64,000 nucleotides of DNA from positions 472,501-536,500 of the forward strand of contig CM053263.1 of assembly GCA_028583405.1 (NCBI GenBank). The letters are read 5' to 3'. The stretch is from Pogonophryne albipinna (taxonomy: Eukaryota; Chordata; Actinopteri; Perciformes; Artedidraconidae). Position 1 is the first letter of the stretch. Every line of letters begins with the position of its first letter. The notes below the pieces were generated by a model. It had not been told where the DNA came from and ran no database searches. It saw only the letters and a list, made by a program, of their open reading frames with translations. The translations under genes and the position numbers were made by a program. Shown here piece by piece: positions 38,774-52,041 of the stretch.

Positions 38774-39125
38774 CCTCCATCTAGGCCTGTCACGATAATG
38801 AATTTTGTTGGACGATACATTTTCCCGGAAGTTATTGCGATAAACGATAATATTGTCGGCACCGTTGTAAGACCATTTTAGACCACTGACATAATGATAA
38901 TATATAATAATAATTCAAGTACATCCTTTCAAACAGAACTTTGTATTGAACATTCAACATTGCAAATGAAATGTGAAATAATATTCAAATATATAAATTA
39001 TATATAATAAATAAAATAAATACATTTAATTATAACAAATTAATTAAAATCACACACAACCAAAACAATCAATTAAATAGACTCAGGCTGGAAAACAGAG
39101 CTCTCTCTCTCATATATATATATAT

Positions 39126-40136
<1,011 letters not shown>

Positions 40137-40409
40137 AATATATAAATAAATAAATAAATATGAGCACACATTGTCTCACAAGCAAAAAAAAAACTCCTTA
40201 AAACAACAGTCAAGTGTACAGTCCACTGTCCATACAAAGACCCAGATGCCTTAACAGGCCATATCCAAATCTGTACAGTATTTCAAAGTTTTCGAGCGGA
40301 ACACCAACATGTTTGCATTGTTGGGAAAATGCATCTTTGATTGCAAACTGTAGGGAAGGTGGGGGCTCTCCAGCTGCCGTGTTTGCTCCCAGCTGGGAAC
40401 ACGGAATGG

Positions 40410-41110
40410 CAGTGGCGAACCGTGGCTATCACAACTGGACCTTCTGTAGACACACCCACCCACCCCCCGCTGCCGCCGCCCCCTCCCCCCCACGGCATTA
40501 TAATGTCCGTCTTTTCACTGAATTGTCGTCTTGAAAAGGGTACTCACAACAATTCCGCAACAACTTCATCTTCACCTGTTGCACTTGTCATTTCAACGTT
40601 AAAAACAATAAAACGGCATGAATTGCTTCGTCGCATTCATCTCGATCCTCTGTCTCGAGCCAGTTAACTAGCGGGCCTTCTAGAATACCCTGGAACGGAG
40701 GGGAACTCTGAAAGAATACGCCCATTGGCTACAAATCAATATATGATTGGTTGATCAAACTGTCAGTCCAAACGTACGCTCTCATTCAGTGCAACGGCCA
40801 GGGCATTCGATCAAGGATGTAGAATACCTTGGTTGAAGGATATTCTACCCAGAGACCCAGAACAAGATCTGATTGGTTGCTTTCTTTTCTAACACAAAAC
40901 CACTGAAATGCGTAGTGCAGAGAAGGACAAACAAATCAACGTAACACTGTAATATTACAGATCAACAACACAGATACGATTCTCATTTATTCATTTTATA
41001 TACATTTTATTACATTTTATTTAAATAATTAAATCGATTTTTTGTTTGTTTTATCTGAGTGTTCTAGGGTATTCTCTGAATACCTTGAAGGCCCTGACGG
41101 TTCGCCACTG
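40410..41110. mobile_element. hAT transposon (CAGTGGCGAACCGT ends), copy 2
   Basis: The same termini as 6828-7307. The perfect 8-bp TSD CGGAATGG is at 40402-40409 and 41111-41118. The 701-bp interior is non-coding and differs from copy 1, which carries an inserted fragment instead. Confidence 0.94.
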
Positions 41111-41612
41111 CGGAATGGGTAGGTTGTGTTTCAGGTGCAGTTTAAGGTTGCTAGCTTTTGTTGCTACCTTTTTTAAACAAATGCGACACACCGCCCGGCT
41201 CATTCAAGTCCATTGGTTCGCCTCGTTGATTTGGCTTAAATCCAAAATATTCCCACACCGGAGATGTGGTATTAGGTTTGCAACCACTTCCATTTAACTT
41301 AAAATTCCCCTCGAGTAAGTCACACGTTGTCTCCTGCTTGTCTCTATATTATTAATTTGGCTGCTACACTGCTGCACGCGGAGTGTCCTGACCTGGCTGT
41401 GTCATTGGCTGTGTGTGAGCCCTGCCCTTCATAGCGCGCCGGGCTGGCAGCCACAGCGCTCCTGGCAAAAATGCTGGTCACATCATTATGTTAACAAACA
41501 CGCATGTAAACGGCAATTTATCGAGCTCAGAAAAGTTATCGAGTCCATTTGTATTTATCGTACGATAAGTCAATTTGTTGATTATCGCGACAGGCCTACC
41601 TCCATTGGTCAC

Positions 41613-44600
41613 GTCCACTCCCAAGATGGCAGCACGTCTCGTTCTGTGTCCGTATGTCTGTATGATTGAGTGATTACATCTAAATTGTTTGGCGGACACT
41701 TTCAATTTTTCAACTACTACATCTCAACTCCTAATCGTAAATGTAGTAGTGTGACTTACCGGCGGAAATACCGGCTACTTGGACTATTGGATCCTGTTCA
41801 ACTCGGCAACCGGACTACACATCGTTGATCTTGATGGGTCCAATTCTTTTTCTCATCCTAAAGAGAAGTTCCTGGCTTTTTTTAATTGTGCACTGATCTT
41901 TATCTGACTGTGTTACGATCCCTACTCATCCAGTTTTTTAACTTTTAAACCAGCGATGCATCAGGTCGGGTTTCCTGTTTACATGTGACGTCACGACACG
42001 CATCGTCCCCAGCTGATCGGGTGGTTGAAAATTTCCGGAACGGAGTTATATGGGATTGACCCTGATTTTGTTCTGCACTAACTTGTCCTGTGGCGTGGAG
42101 CTCAAGAGTCTGCTGTTTTGGTCGGGTTCTCCACGTTTCGCGGGATTTTAATTATGCCACTGCTTTTGGCTGTCCTATCCCTTTTAATTTGGAGCAGCAC
42201 TGGGGGAAGTCCCCACGGGACCGAAATATCCCGTCCATTTCTCCCAACCCCGGTTTTACCAGGCCGGGGAACGTGCTCCTCTTGCAGTCCGCTGGGCACG
42301 ATGTTGAGCCCCCTCTCCCTCTCTCCCTCATCTGTCAAGTGCGGATCTGTGGACTTGGCCCGTCTGATTAGCCTTATGGCTCTACAAGACAACTTTATTA
42401 TTTCTTCAAGCCATGTTCATAATTTTATGTTAGGTTTAAAGAGAGAGCCGTCAAAAAGTCCACCTAGGCATGTCTATAGGTGTCTAATTGTACTCTTATT
42501 GTTGATTTCAGGAAATGTGCAACCTAACCCTGGACCAGAATCTTGTGTTAATTTTAACACCCCTGCAGATTTTAAATCAAGGTCTGGTCTTGGTCTCATC
42601 CATTTGAATGTGCGCAGTTTGATTGGTAAAATGGATATGATTCGTATTTGGGCACATTCAACCGATGCTGATATAATAGTGATATCTGAAACTTGGCTAA
42701 CCAAATCAATTTCAAGCAAGGATATTTGCATTGACGGCTATAATGTGTATAGGACTGATCGACCTAAAAAGGGTGGAGGTGTTGCAGTCTATGTTAAATC
42801 GAAGTTTCATGTAACAATTATTCTCTCTAAATCACTGACAAAACAATTTGAACTTTTGGCTCTTGACTTGGAAGTATCAAAAGCGCTCCATATTACTGTT
42901 GTTGGTTGCTATAGACCACCTTCAGCTGTCAGCGACGCTTTACCATCTTTAATGCAGCTTTTGTCCAGTCTTAACTATCCTGAAATTGTCATTGTGGGTG
43001 ACCTTAACTGGAACTGGCTGCCACCAGCATCTGATGATGTTAAAACATACTGCAATTCCTTAAATCTCTTTCAGATTGTTGGCAGTCCTACTAGACCCAA
43101 TCTGAAATCTCCTGAAAAATCCTCCTTAATTGATCTAATCCTTACAAATGCTTCTCATAAATACACCCCTGCTTCTGTATTTGCAAATGACATCAGTGAC
43201 CACTGTGTCATTGCCACGGTACGGAATACAAAAGTCCCTAAGACAAAACCCTGTGTCATCATAAAGCGTGATATGAAACATTTTGTAGAGCAGGGTTTTT
43301 TCCACGACCTGTTTCTATTTGATTGGGACAAAATCAATCTCATTGCAGATGTTGAAACTGCCTGGACATTATTTTATGATGGTTTTATTAAAATAGTTGA
43401 TAGGCATGCCCCCTTAAGAAACTACAGAGTAAAAGGCAGAGACAATGCATGGTTCACATCAGATCTTTCTGATTTACTACACGAGCGCAATGTGGCATGG
43501 TCAAAAGCCAGGAGTACAGGTCTTGAGTCACATTGGCTGCTCTTCAGGCAGCTGCGAAATGCATTTATCGTTAAAATCAGAAATGCCAAAGCGGATCATC
43601 TCCTAACTGAAACTTCAGACAACCTAAATAATCCCCTTAAATTCTGGAAAACTATTAAATCATTAGCTGGAAACAAAAATGTTATAGAGCTTCTACATTG
43701 CATTGTGAAGGAGGACTCTGTTCAAATCTCTGATAAGGCAGAAATGCTTGGTTGTTTTAATGAACATTTTATTGCTTCTGGTTCTCTGTTTACCTCGCAG
43801 AACATAGCTCAAGGAGCCACTGATCGCTCTGACGGTGGTATCTGGGAGGGTGAACCCTTTAATTTTATTCCAGTAACAGTCTCAGGGGTGCATAAAGCCC
43901 TGAAAAGTTTGGAACCAAGAAAATCAGCAGGTCCTGACAACCTGGAGCCGTACTTTTTAAAGTTAGCAGCTGATTTTATAGCTTTGCCCTTGGCTTATCT
44001 TTTTAATCTGTCCTTGGAGACAAACAAAATTCCCCTTATTTGGAAATCTGCTTTTGTTCTCCCACTGTTAAAAGGGGGTGACCCCACTCACCTAAACAAC
44101 TACAGACCCATCTCGAAATTATGTGTTTTAAATAAAGTACTGGAATCACTGGTCAATTTCCAACTGAAGGAGTTTTTATCAATAAATAATATTTGATCTG
44201 AGTTTCAATCTGGTTTTAGGAAAAAACACAGCACTACAACAGCTGCCTTAAAAGTAGTAAATGATCTTATTTACTTCTTAGACAATAGAGAGCATTGCGC
44301 AGCACTTTTTATTGACTTGTCAAAGGCTTTTGACACAGTGGATCATGCCTTACTGTTACAAAGACTCGTTAGTATTGGTCTTTCAGGTAAGGCTGTCTGT
44401 TGGTTCAAGAACTATCTTTCATGCAGATCACAGTGTGTGCGGGCAGAAGGCTTAACTTCAACATCTCTTCTGGTATCCAAGGGTGTGCCACAGGGATCTG
44501 TTTTAGGACCATTGTTATTTATTATTTACATTAACAGTCTTAATAACAATGTTTTGAATGCAAATTTGCATTTTTATGCTGATGATACAGTTATTTATTG

Positions 44601-45600
44601 TTCTGCGTCCACCCCGAAACAGGCTCTTTGTCAGCTCCAGAATGCTTTTAACATTGTACAATCCAACATGTGTGATTTGAAACTTGTTTTAAATGCTGCC
44701 AAGACAAAGCTAATGATGTTCTCGAAAGCAAAAGCCAAGGTCTTGAACCTTCCTCCTATCACCACCTTGCAGGGGACGGAGGTTGAGTCTGTGTTGCAGT
44801 ATAAGTATCTTGGAATTATAATTGACAATTCGCTCTCTTTTAAACCACACATTGTGGAACTCTTGAAAAAATTAAGAATAAAATTAGGTTTTTTCTTTAG
44901 AAACAAGTCTTGTTTTTCCTATGAGGCCAAAAAGAGACTAGTGTGCAACCTTTCTGTCTGTGCTGGATTATGGAGATGTGGTTTATATGAATGCATCTTC
45001 TCAGTGCCTTCACTCGCTGGACACCGTCTACCACGGTGCACTGAGATTCATCACAAACCTCAGATCCTTGACGCACCACTGCAATCTATACGCTCGTGTT
45101 GGATGGTCTTCCCTGACCACGCGTAGACTGAAACATTGGCACATCCTTATATATAAGGCTATTCTTGGTGCTCTTCCCCCTTATCTAAGGATGTACATAA
45201 ATAGAAAATGCACAGGATCCTATCGGCTTCGCTCCCAGAACTTTTTCCTTTTAACTGTACCAAAGGTCGGTACTGAACTTGGGAAAAGGGCGTCCAGTTA
45301 CGCTGCCCCTCAAGCTTGGAACCTGCTTCAAACTGAGCTGAAACTCAGAGAGCTGGTCTCATTAGAAACACTCAAAGCAACTTTAACTGACCTTGAAGCA
45401 GGCCGCTGTGTCTGTAAATGCTTTGGCTAAATTTGGTGTATGACTGTGTTGTGATTGTGTGTTTTTTAATTGTTTGTAACTGTAAAACTGTCTGAAACTG
45501 TGCTGTTACCATTCTTGGGCCAGGACTCTCTTGAAAAAGAGATTTTTAATCTCAATGAGACCTATCCTGGTTAAATAAAGGTCAAATAAAAATAAAAATC
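41613..45600 (+). mobile_element. Near full-length CR1/L2-group LINE
   Basis: It starts around CCAAGATGGCAGCACGTC, a typical LINE leader. ORF2 spans 42154-45430. The 3' end is TTTTTAATCTCAATGAGACC, then TGGTTAAATAAAGG with AAATAAA repeats and no long poly(A). It is inserted in the inverted tRNA unit between 41606 and 45601. A precise TSD is not clear. Clade (CR1, L2 or Rex1) is from motif style only. Confidence 0.88.
42154..45430 (+). pseudogene. LINE ORF2: endonuclease + reverse transcriptase, two lesions
   Basis: The first in-frame ATG is at 42154. In order: a Ser/Pro-rich leader; GNVQPNPGPES (about 42510), a conserved CR1/L2-group motif; the EEP endonuclease with LNVRSLIGK, VISETWLTK, GCYRPPSA, VIVGDLNWNW and ISDHCVIATV; then the reverse transcriptase with RKSAGPDNLEP, LNNYRPISKL, SGFRKKHSTTTA, FIDLSKAFDTVDH, GVPQGSVLGPLL, FYADDTVIYC and YKYLGIIIDN. 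Catalytic residues of both domains are visible. It is broken by an in-frame TGA at 44194-44196 and a frameshift near 44943. The C-terminal part continues in another frame to 45430. About 1,090 codons, normal for the group. Confidence 0.9.
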
Positions 45601-45704
45601 CACCCTTGGAAGTGTTTTCAGTCCATTACAGTGAACTCAGCTCCGAAATATGACCACATTTCAACCAATTATAGCCCGGCTGGATCAGTCGGTAGAGCAT
45701 GAGG
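45601..45704 (+). pseudogene. Duplicated tRNA flank and 5' fragment of tRNA-Lys
   Basis: 45601-45673 (GAAGTGTTTTCAGTCCATTA, CAACCAATTATA) matches 6649-6720 inverted. The tRNA starts at 45674 (GCCCGGCTGGATCAGTCGG) and breaks off in the anticodon stem at 45704 (GCATGAG). The remainder has been replaced by TE-derived DNA. Confidence 0.85.
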
Positions 45705-47113
45705 CCCTAGCCACACAGAGACGGTAACGAAAATGAACCGAATTCGATATAAAAAAAAGTCTTTCGTCCACACGCAATCGGCACCAGAAACGTGTCCGTC
45801 CACACGAGACCGCTCGACCCGCTGGAGACGCTGTAGTACATATGCCAGGCCTGTAAGTGGCGCTGTACTTCCGCCACAAAATACACCAAAAGCAGCGAAG
45901 AAGACTTCCCGAGCATTGCATGGTTGCCATGGTTGCCCTTCGGTTTATTCTCCGCGGTGGATTTAGCAGCAGAGGTGGGGAGAGGGTTCTGGCTCTTTTT
46001 CTCCCTCCCGAGGCAAGCGTGTGTTCCTGCTGTAAATCTCTCCGGTAGTCCACCAGCAGATGAAAAACACCCACCTCTCCGCCTCTTCCAAGGGACGAGG
46101 GAACCGTGCGGCAGAGTTTCCGTTACAATTTATTTTCGCCGGTCAACATGTCCGTTAAAGTTTAAATCTTCTGGACACAATTATAAAAGTGCCGGTCAAA
46201 GGTCTTCTTTGTTATTTATTGAGCTTTAAAACAAATGAATAACGACTCTATATAATAATATAAGAATAATACACAGAGTCTCTCTTTTCCTCCCCCTCTC
46301 CTGACAGCCCGTCAGTATTTTCGTTATCAGGAAATGATCGTATAGGGCGTAATCATGGAGCCATTTGGCCCCCCAGAGCGTTGCGTCCGCAGATCTATCC
46401 ACCTTGGGACCCTGTTATCGTTATCTGCGTTTCCCTGTCGGCCTCGTGTGGCCAAACCGTCTACTCTATATAATAGAGAACCCGTTTATGACCCGTTTCG
46501 TCTGAAGTTAAAAGCATCAATCTGGTGCACTTTGAGAGCAAAATGAAGAGATCTATGGATACATCTCAACACCCATATGAAACAGAACTGTAAACAGATT
46601 TACTTTTTCTTTATAGATATTTTACAAATCACTCCCCTTTTAAGACCGAAATGACTACATGCATAGCAGAAGATGGCATCTTTTTTACAGGAATATTCAA
46701 ACCAATCTCTGTTTTGAAACCATGAGCTGCAAAATGAGCGCCTTACCCCACTGTACAGGCGAGTTGGGTACTTTTTTAAATATACCTGTGCAGGCTCTGT
46801 TTAGCCGAGGTCCTCTGGCACTTGCGGGCCGCCGAGGGGAGGCGGTGTTTGGGGCAACGAAGACGGCTGCGGCTGCTCCGCCTCCGTGGGCGAGGCGGGC
46901 AAAGCTGGCGAGTCGGGCGGGAGTACTGACCATGACAGTGGCCGCGGGTAACGTAATGTCCCCATGATCTAAACTGTTATTACCTGCAGTAGATGCAGTG
47001 TTACTGCTGGTGATAAGGGCTGGTTGTTTTAACCATTTTCTGATGTCCATCATTGACTGCTGTGTAAGCACCTTGCAGATGACGAACGCGCAGCGGCACA
47101 GGTCACGCACACC
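45705..47113. other. Mosaic of TE fragments, boundaries unclear
   Basis: 45709-45740 (TAGCCACACAGAGACGGTAA) and 46405-46455 (TTATCGTTATCTGCG, CTCGTGTGGCC) may be opposed, degenerate termini of one element. 46500-46590 is the shared hAT module in inverse orientation. A broken transposase start is on the minus strand at 46697-47053. Confidence 0.5.
46697..47053 (-). pseudogene. Possible hAT/ZMYM1-like N-terminus
   Basis: On the minus strand an ATG opens MMDIRKWLKQPALITSSNTA, followed by a Ser/Thr/Ala-rich linker. A short Ile-Arg-Lys motif plus low-complexity linker is how many ZMYM1-like hAT transposases begin. Nothing downstream of the linker is recognisable. The upstream DNA was later split by the hAT at 47114. 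Confidence 0.35.
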
Positions 47114-48294
47114 CAGGGGCGGACTGGGACTAAAATTCAGCCCTGGAAACTGACCCAGTCCGGCCACATGAAATGTCAAATGTTAGAAATCCGCTGTTTA
47201 TTATTTAATGTTTTACGTCCGATTCACTCCTCATCAGATTTCATTTTCAGTTGCTGCTGTAGCGGAAGTTTAGTAAAATTATGTTTGATGAACTACTCCA
47301 AATCTCCACCCTCCATAATTGCACTTGCTTCAGTTGCTTGCTACTTTTTAAGGGCGGTGATGACAGTTACAGTACGAACTGAAGTTGATGCGATTTGATT
47401 GGATAGTGAGGCATGACGTGAGCCTCATCTGATTGGTCAATCCCTCCATTTCCTCCATTGGCTTCCCAGGCCAAGGGAAGCCAATTTCGGCTAGCCTCGT
47501 CTCGCAACAGAGTGCAATCTACTGTTTCACCATAACATCTAGAGGGGCGCTGTTTCACTCTTTGTAAAATACTCAATGAGAGGGGGAGAGATGGGCCGGA
47601 AGAATAATTACCGAAACTAAACTAAGTGTTTTTATTTATTTATTAAAATGATAACTACAATCCAAAAAAACAGGGGAAGCCTTGCTTCCCTTGGCCTCCA
47701 GGAGAAAACGCCACTGAGTTCAAGGGATAATTCTCACCCACCTCTTGCTCTTGCCCTGCACTTGTATGTGCCAGTTGAGCTGGTTCTTCCACCAGCTCAA
47801 CTCTGTCCCTCATCATGAACGCAGGAGGCTGGCTGTATATCTGAACTTGCGCCCTCATCATTCTCTTCATCATCTTGCACTTATTCTAAGCTGCTGCTGA
47901 GATAGTGCTCGGAGCAGCGCTGCTGCCAACAAGGTCTGTCAATTTGCGACATTTATATGCTTCACCTGCGAGTGACTTCACCTTTTTTTCTCTTGCCTTC
48001 TCGGCCCCACCTTTTTCTTTTCGTTTTCTTTGATTTGTATCCATGTTTTTTCATTCTTCCTGTCTGCCGCGGCGTCTAATTCCTTGTCTTCGTGTGGCCG
48101 GTCTTTTTTCTTCTTCGTGTGTGATTATTTGACAGATAAGAACCACACAACTGCATTAGCGGCCGCTGTCGCCCTCTGTCGGCCGTCAGCGCAACTTAAA
48201 TGATGCCGTTAAACTATTTATTTTTAAAACACGGCCCTTGACGACTGGCCGTTCTGTGGTTCTCCAGATTCTACAGATGGCCAGTCCGCCCCTG
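47114..48294. mobile_element. hAT transposon (CAGGGGCGGACTGG ends)
   Basis: Ends CAGGGGCGGACTGG and CCAGTCCGCCCCTG are perfect 14-bp inverted repeats. The perfect 8-bp TSD CGCACACC is at 47106-47113 and 48295-48302. 1181 bp, no transposase frame. Confidence 0.95.
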
Positions 48295-48519
48295 CGCACA
48301 CCTGACATAATAACGTTACTTACCGTTTAAATTGACCAAATAAATGCAGCAGACAATGTTATTTAACCGATTCAACATATCGAATCAGCGGCGGAAGGTG
48401 TCGGCACGGCCGAAAAGACACGACGGTGCAGTACACACCAATCTGAGTAGGGCGACACGACGCTCATCGACGGCCCGACATCTATCGACGCCAAAAATCG
48501 GCTCGGTGTGTAAGGACCT

Positions 48520-48614
48520 TAAGGTGCGACACTGAAGGATTTACTTTTTCCTGGGCAAAGGGGACTTCTGGTCTCCAAATGGGGCCGTGGGTTTAAATCC
48601 CTCTCTCTTGACAG
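48520..48614 (+). pseudogene. tRNA-Leu pseudogene, 5' truncated
   Basis: It starts in the D-stem region (TAAGGTGCGACACTGAAGG) and keeps the intron, variable arm and 3' end (CCGTGGGTTTAAATCCCTC). It shares the CAA-to-GAA change and other variants with the pseudogene at 5237-5348, in inverted orientation. TE sequence replaces its 5' third. Confidence 0.8.
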
Positions 48615-48937
48615 AGTGTTTTACCTGCAGGATTCATCTCTGTAGGTCAGGGGTGCCCAACCAGTCAATCGCGATCGACCGGTCGATCGCGGGGAGATTC
48701 CCAGTCAATCGAGATGTGTCTAAAAATAGAACAACAATATTCTGTTTTATCGTTAATGTCCTATAACATAATCTTCCTGTGCCAGAATAATGCACTTGAA
48801 CGCATCAAAGCTTTGTGATTGGCCGGCGTGACCCCACGTGTCGGGATGTGGCTAGTGGGCAGTGCACTAGTTCGCTGACGTTGTACGTGTCAACAGGAGT
48901 GACAGTCCGCACTCCGCACACACACAAGACCGCAATT

Positions 48938-49370
48938 ATGGCAGAAGCAAAAAAGCCCAAAATATATAATTTTCACTCCGAGTGGGAGGATGATTTTTCT
49001 ATTCCAATTCAAAGTCCATCTGTCTCATCTGCAATGCGAGCGTGGCTTTATCGAAGAAGGGTAATTTAGGAGCGGCATTTCAAAACAGTGCACAAACGCT
49101 ACGAGTCGGAATTCCCTCCTAATTCTGCCCTACGCTCCCAAAAGGGGAGGGGCCTGAAAGGACAGCTAAATGCACAGCAGTCCATTTTCACCAGGCCCAA
49201 CAACAAGAGCAAGGCTGCTCCAGAGCATCTTATCGTGTCAGTCACGTTCTTGCGAAACACATGAAGTCTTTCAAAGACGGCGAAGTTGTGAAAGAAGCAT
49301 TCCTGGAGGCTGCCGACGCGCTTTTTGGGGACAGTAAAAATAACAGTAGCATTTCAACAGGTTTTTGATA
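48938..49370 (+). pseudogene. hAT transposase N-terminus (ZBED5/GTF2IRD2-like), frameshifted
   Basis: An ATG at 48938 opens MAEAKKPKIYNFHSEWEDDF. A shift near 49005 moves the frame, after which a C-x2-C/H-type finger (CLICNASVAL then ERHFKTVHKRYESEF) is visible. That order is the N-terminal BED-like finger of hAT proteins related to ZBED5 and GTF2IRD2. An in-frame stop follows near 49066. About 140 residues of a ~600-residue family remain. Confidence 0.75.
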
Positions 49371-49649
49371 TAATAAAAACTCAAGTTAGATACTGTTATT
49401 AATCAGCTGTAAGTTTTAGTTTGTTGGAACTTATTCATTATAATTATTGTACAAAATGGTATAAGAATGCAAACATTAAGATCTGTTCTGTTTAAATTGA
49501 TTATAGTCTATTATCAATTCAGGTTAAGAAACTAGTGTTGCTTGCATCCTATTTTAAAGGCATTTCTTTTTATACTCTACTAAAATGCAACAAAAAAATT
49601 ATTTGATTCTATTAATTTTGTCTTTTTTTTCTCCCATTTTTTCCCCTTA

Positions 49650-49872
49650 AACTGTGGGTTTTCTCTGGAAGTTTTTCCTTGTACGATGTGAGGGTCTAAG
49701 GATAGAGGGTGTCGTTTTTTTCATACTGATATTCTGAACAATCTGTGCTGTTGTATTTGCTGTAAAGTGTCTCTACTGTAGGCTATTTTTATTATATGTA
49801 CAGCACTTTGGCTCCACCAAAAATCGTTTATAAATGTGCTATATAAATAAAACTTGATTTGATTTGATTTTT
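49650..49872 (+). mobile_element. 3' end of an RTE/Rex3-like retroposon
   Basis: It includes TTTTTCCTTGTACGATGTGA and CTATATAAATAAAACTTGAT and finishes in (GATTT)n repeats, the 3' tail style of RTE-type fish LINEs. Confidence 0.6.
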
Positions 49873-50369
49873 ATTGCACTTTGGCAGCAGATTCCTGTGT
49901 AGCTTCAGATCTGAGTTGTCTTATTAGTAAGCCTAATTTATACTTTTGTAGCAACACTATTTTTATATAATGGCAAAGAAAGGGTTCAGAGTATTTTCTT
50001 TTTTTCCTGTGTCATATGTGGCAGCACTGTTCAATGTTTCTTGAAAACATTACCACTGTAGTATGAGACGTGTGAATAAACTCCAACTCTGGTTTAGTGT
50101 ACAATACTTGTATGTGTGTAGATTAGAATTAATCGTACAAAGGTCAGTTTTATACAAGTAGTGTGTATTTACCTGGTAGTAGGCTGTCCTCTCTATTTGG
50201 ACTGGTAGATCTCGGCAGACTGGCAACATTAAAAGTAGCTCTCGGTTCAAAAAAGGTTGGGCACCCCTGATGTAGGTTGTCCTTATGTGGTTCCTTATAA
50301 ACTGATGATCCATATTTACAAATACATCACCTCAGTGATATGAAGTCGGCCCTGTTTACACTGTGATCA

Positions 50370-50442
50370 GCCCGGCTAGCTCAGTCGGTAGAGCATGAGA
50401 CTCTTAATCTCAGGGTCGTGGGTTCGAGCCCCACGTTGGGCT
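50370..50442 (+). tRNA. tRNA-Lys (anticodon CTT)
   Basis: 73 nt starting GCCCGGCTAGCTCAGTCGG, with the TGAGACTCTTAATCTCA anticodon arm and GTGGGTTCGAGCCCCAC T arm, closing GTTGGGC. All stems pair. A TTTT run at 50449-50452 could terminate Pol III. By eye it matches the vertebrate tRNA-Lys(CTT) consensus at every position but the discriminator. It is the best-preserved Lys copy in the window. Confidence 0.95.
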
Positions 50443-51039
50443 CTCACATTTTCGATCGAGGGAATCTCAGTGTTTATACGATCCTATATGAAGGTAATAT
50501 CTCTACAGGACATGACCCATAATAAAAAAAACAAGACACTGAATCGTGAGAAGGGAATTGTTGGTTATACATGTGACAGGAACAACGTACATTTTCTTTT
50601 GTTTATTTTACAAGGCTTTGCTCAAAGTGCAGTACATAAGATAAGATAAGATAAGATGGATCTTTATTAATCCCCGTGGGGAGATTCAGTTGTACAAGTA
50701 GCAACAGGGCAATGAACTGAACCTTATAATGTTTACTTCTGGCTGAATGATGGTGAAATATTTACAACCTAACCTCACTGAAAACACTGAGCCTGGTATC
50801 TGTTAAGGCCAGAACAGGTAACTTGGAGGGGGAAAAAAACGACCTCAACAATGTAGTGATATATATTCCTGCATTTACTCCATCCATTTCTTCAACCGAA
50901 AAATACAAATGAGGTGTAAAGACAGAGAGAGAGAGACGGAAGGAGAAAAAGAGCGGGAGGAGAAAAGGCTTATTGTGAGCACATGCTAAATAATATTCTA
51001 GCCCCCATCTGTGTTTTCATATATGGACTACAGTTGGTA
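50443..51039. other. Retroposon tail, otherwise nothing
   Basis: 50636-50700 reads (ATAAG)n then ATGGATCTTTATTAATCCCC, a minus-strand LINE/SINE 3' tail. 50925-50970 is purine-rich. Confidence 0.5.
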
Positions 51040-51116
51040 TGTGTGTGTGTGTGTGCGTGCGTGCGTACGTGCGTTTGTGCGTGCGTGCGTGCGTGCGTGT
51101 GTGTGTGTGTGTGTGT
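51040..51116 (+). repeat. (GT)n/(GTGC)n microsatellite
   Basis: GT units with a GTGCGTGC core. Confidence 0.93.
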
Positions 51117-51476
51117 TAGACAGCCTTCCTACCCGATGCAGGTGTGCTGTTGATAGTTTTATCAGCGCTGGATCGGGGTTACTGAGAGGAGTAGGAGAGG
51201 AAAAGGGAGAGGAGAGGAGAGAAAGGCAGCTTCTGTAATGATTTTTGTGTTTATATGGGCTTTTCCATTCATTTCCCCTATACCACGGAGCAGAGCCAGA
51301 AGACTGAATGGATGCTCTCCATATTATGTTACCACGCGTCAAATTTTCCTCCCAGTAATTCTCCCTACCTTCCCTCTACCTTGCGTGATGATGTTTGTGC
51401 AAAGCTTGGGGAAAAACCTGCTAAATAATTTGCACAACTAGATTTAGATCGCAGAACATGTGTAGTCAGATCTCCG
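51117..51476. other. No feature recognised
   Basis: Purine-rich at 51180-51235; the rest is unassigned. Confidence 0.4.
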
Positions 51477-52041
51477 CAGAGCTGGATAAAGTACTCAGAT
51501 CCTGTACCTAAGTAAAAGTCGAAATACTAGAGCCTTATAATACTCAATTAAGTAAAAGAACAAGAGTATTTTCATCAAAATGTAATTAAAGTACAAACAG
51601 TTAAAGTACTCATTCTGCACTATGGTCCATTTCAGTAAAATTAAGTACAAATCAGCCAAATGTACTTGAATGTTAAACTAAATGTATGCAGAATGGCTCT
51701 TTCAAAGTTTAAAAAATCATAATAATATTATATTTATCATTATATTTATTTTTATGACTTGTACATTTTAATCTTTGTCAATGAGGAGCCAATTTTAGGG
51801 ACATTGTAAATTACATGATTGATAAGCAGTGCAGTATTGCATCATATAGGCCTATCATGGGGTTTATATATAAAAAGTAACTATGAGTGTTAAACAAATG
51901 TAGTGGTGTAAAAGAGTACAATATTGACACTGAAATGTAGCATAAAATGGAAATACACAAGTAAAGTTAAAATGATGTAAAAATAATACCTATTGTAAGT
52001 ACTGTAATTGAGTAAATGTACTTAGTTACATTTCAACACTG
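51477..52041. mobile_element. Degenerate MITE (TAAGTAAAAGT / ACTTAGTTACAT family)
   Basis: The left end is CAGAGCTGGATAAAGTACTC; the right end is GTACTTAGTTACATTTCAAC with CACTG. The interior repeats TACTTAAGTAAAAG-like motifs. No clear TSD. The same family's left end appears at 52701. Confidence 0.6.

Larger units (their letters stand above)
48648..50269 (+). mobile_element. hAT (Charlie/ZBED-type) transposon, internally deleted
   Basis: Ends CAGGGGTGCCCAACCAG and AGGTTGGGCACCCCTG are inverted repeats. The TSD is CTGTAGGT (48640-48647) versus ATGTAGGT (50270-50277), 7 of 8. It contains the first transposase segment (48938-49370) and an inserted retroposon tail (49650-49872). It lies 33 bp after the tRNA-Leu fragment. 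Confidence 0.88.

Noticed and set aside
45685..46229. Arg/Pro-rich frames on both strands
   Set aside because: They overlap heavily, have no domain, and lie in a TE mosaic with GC-rich composition.
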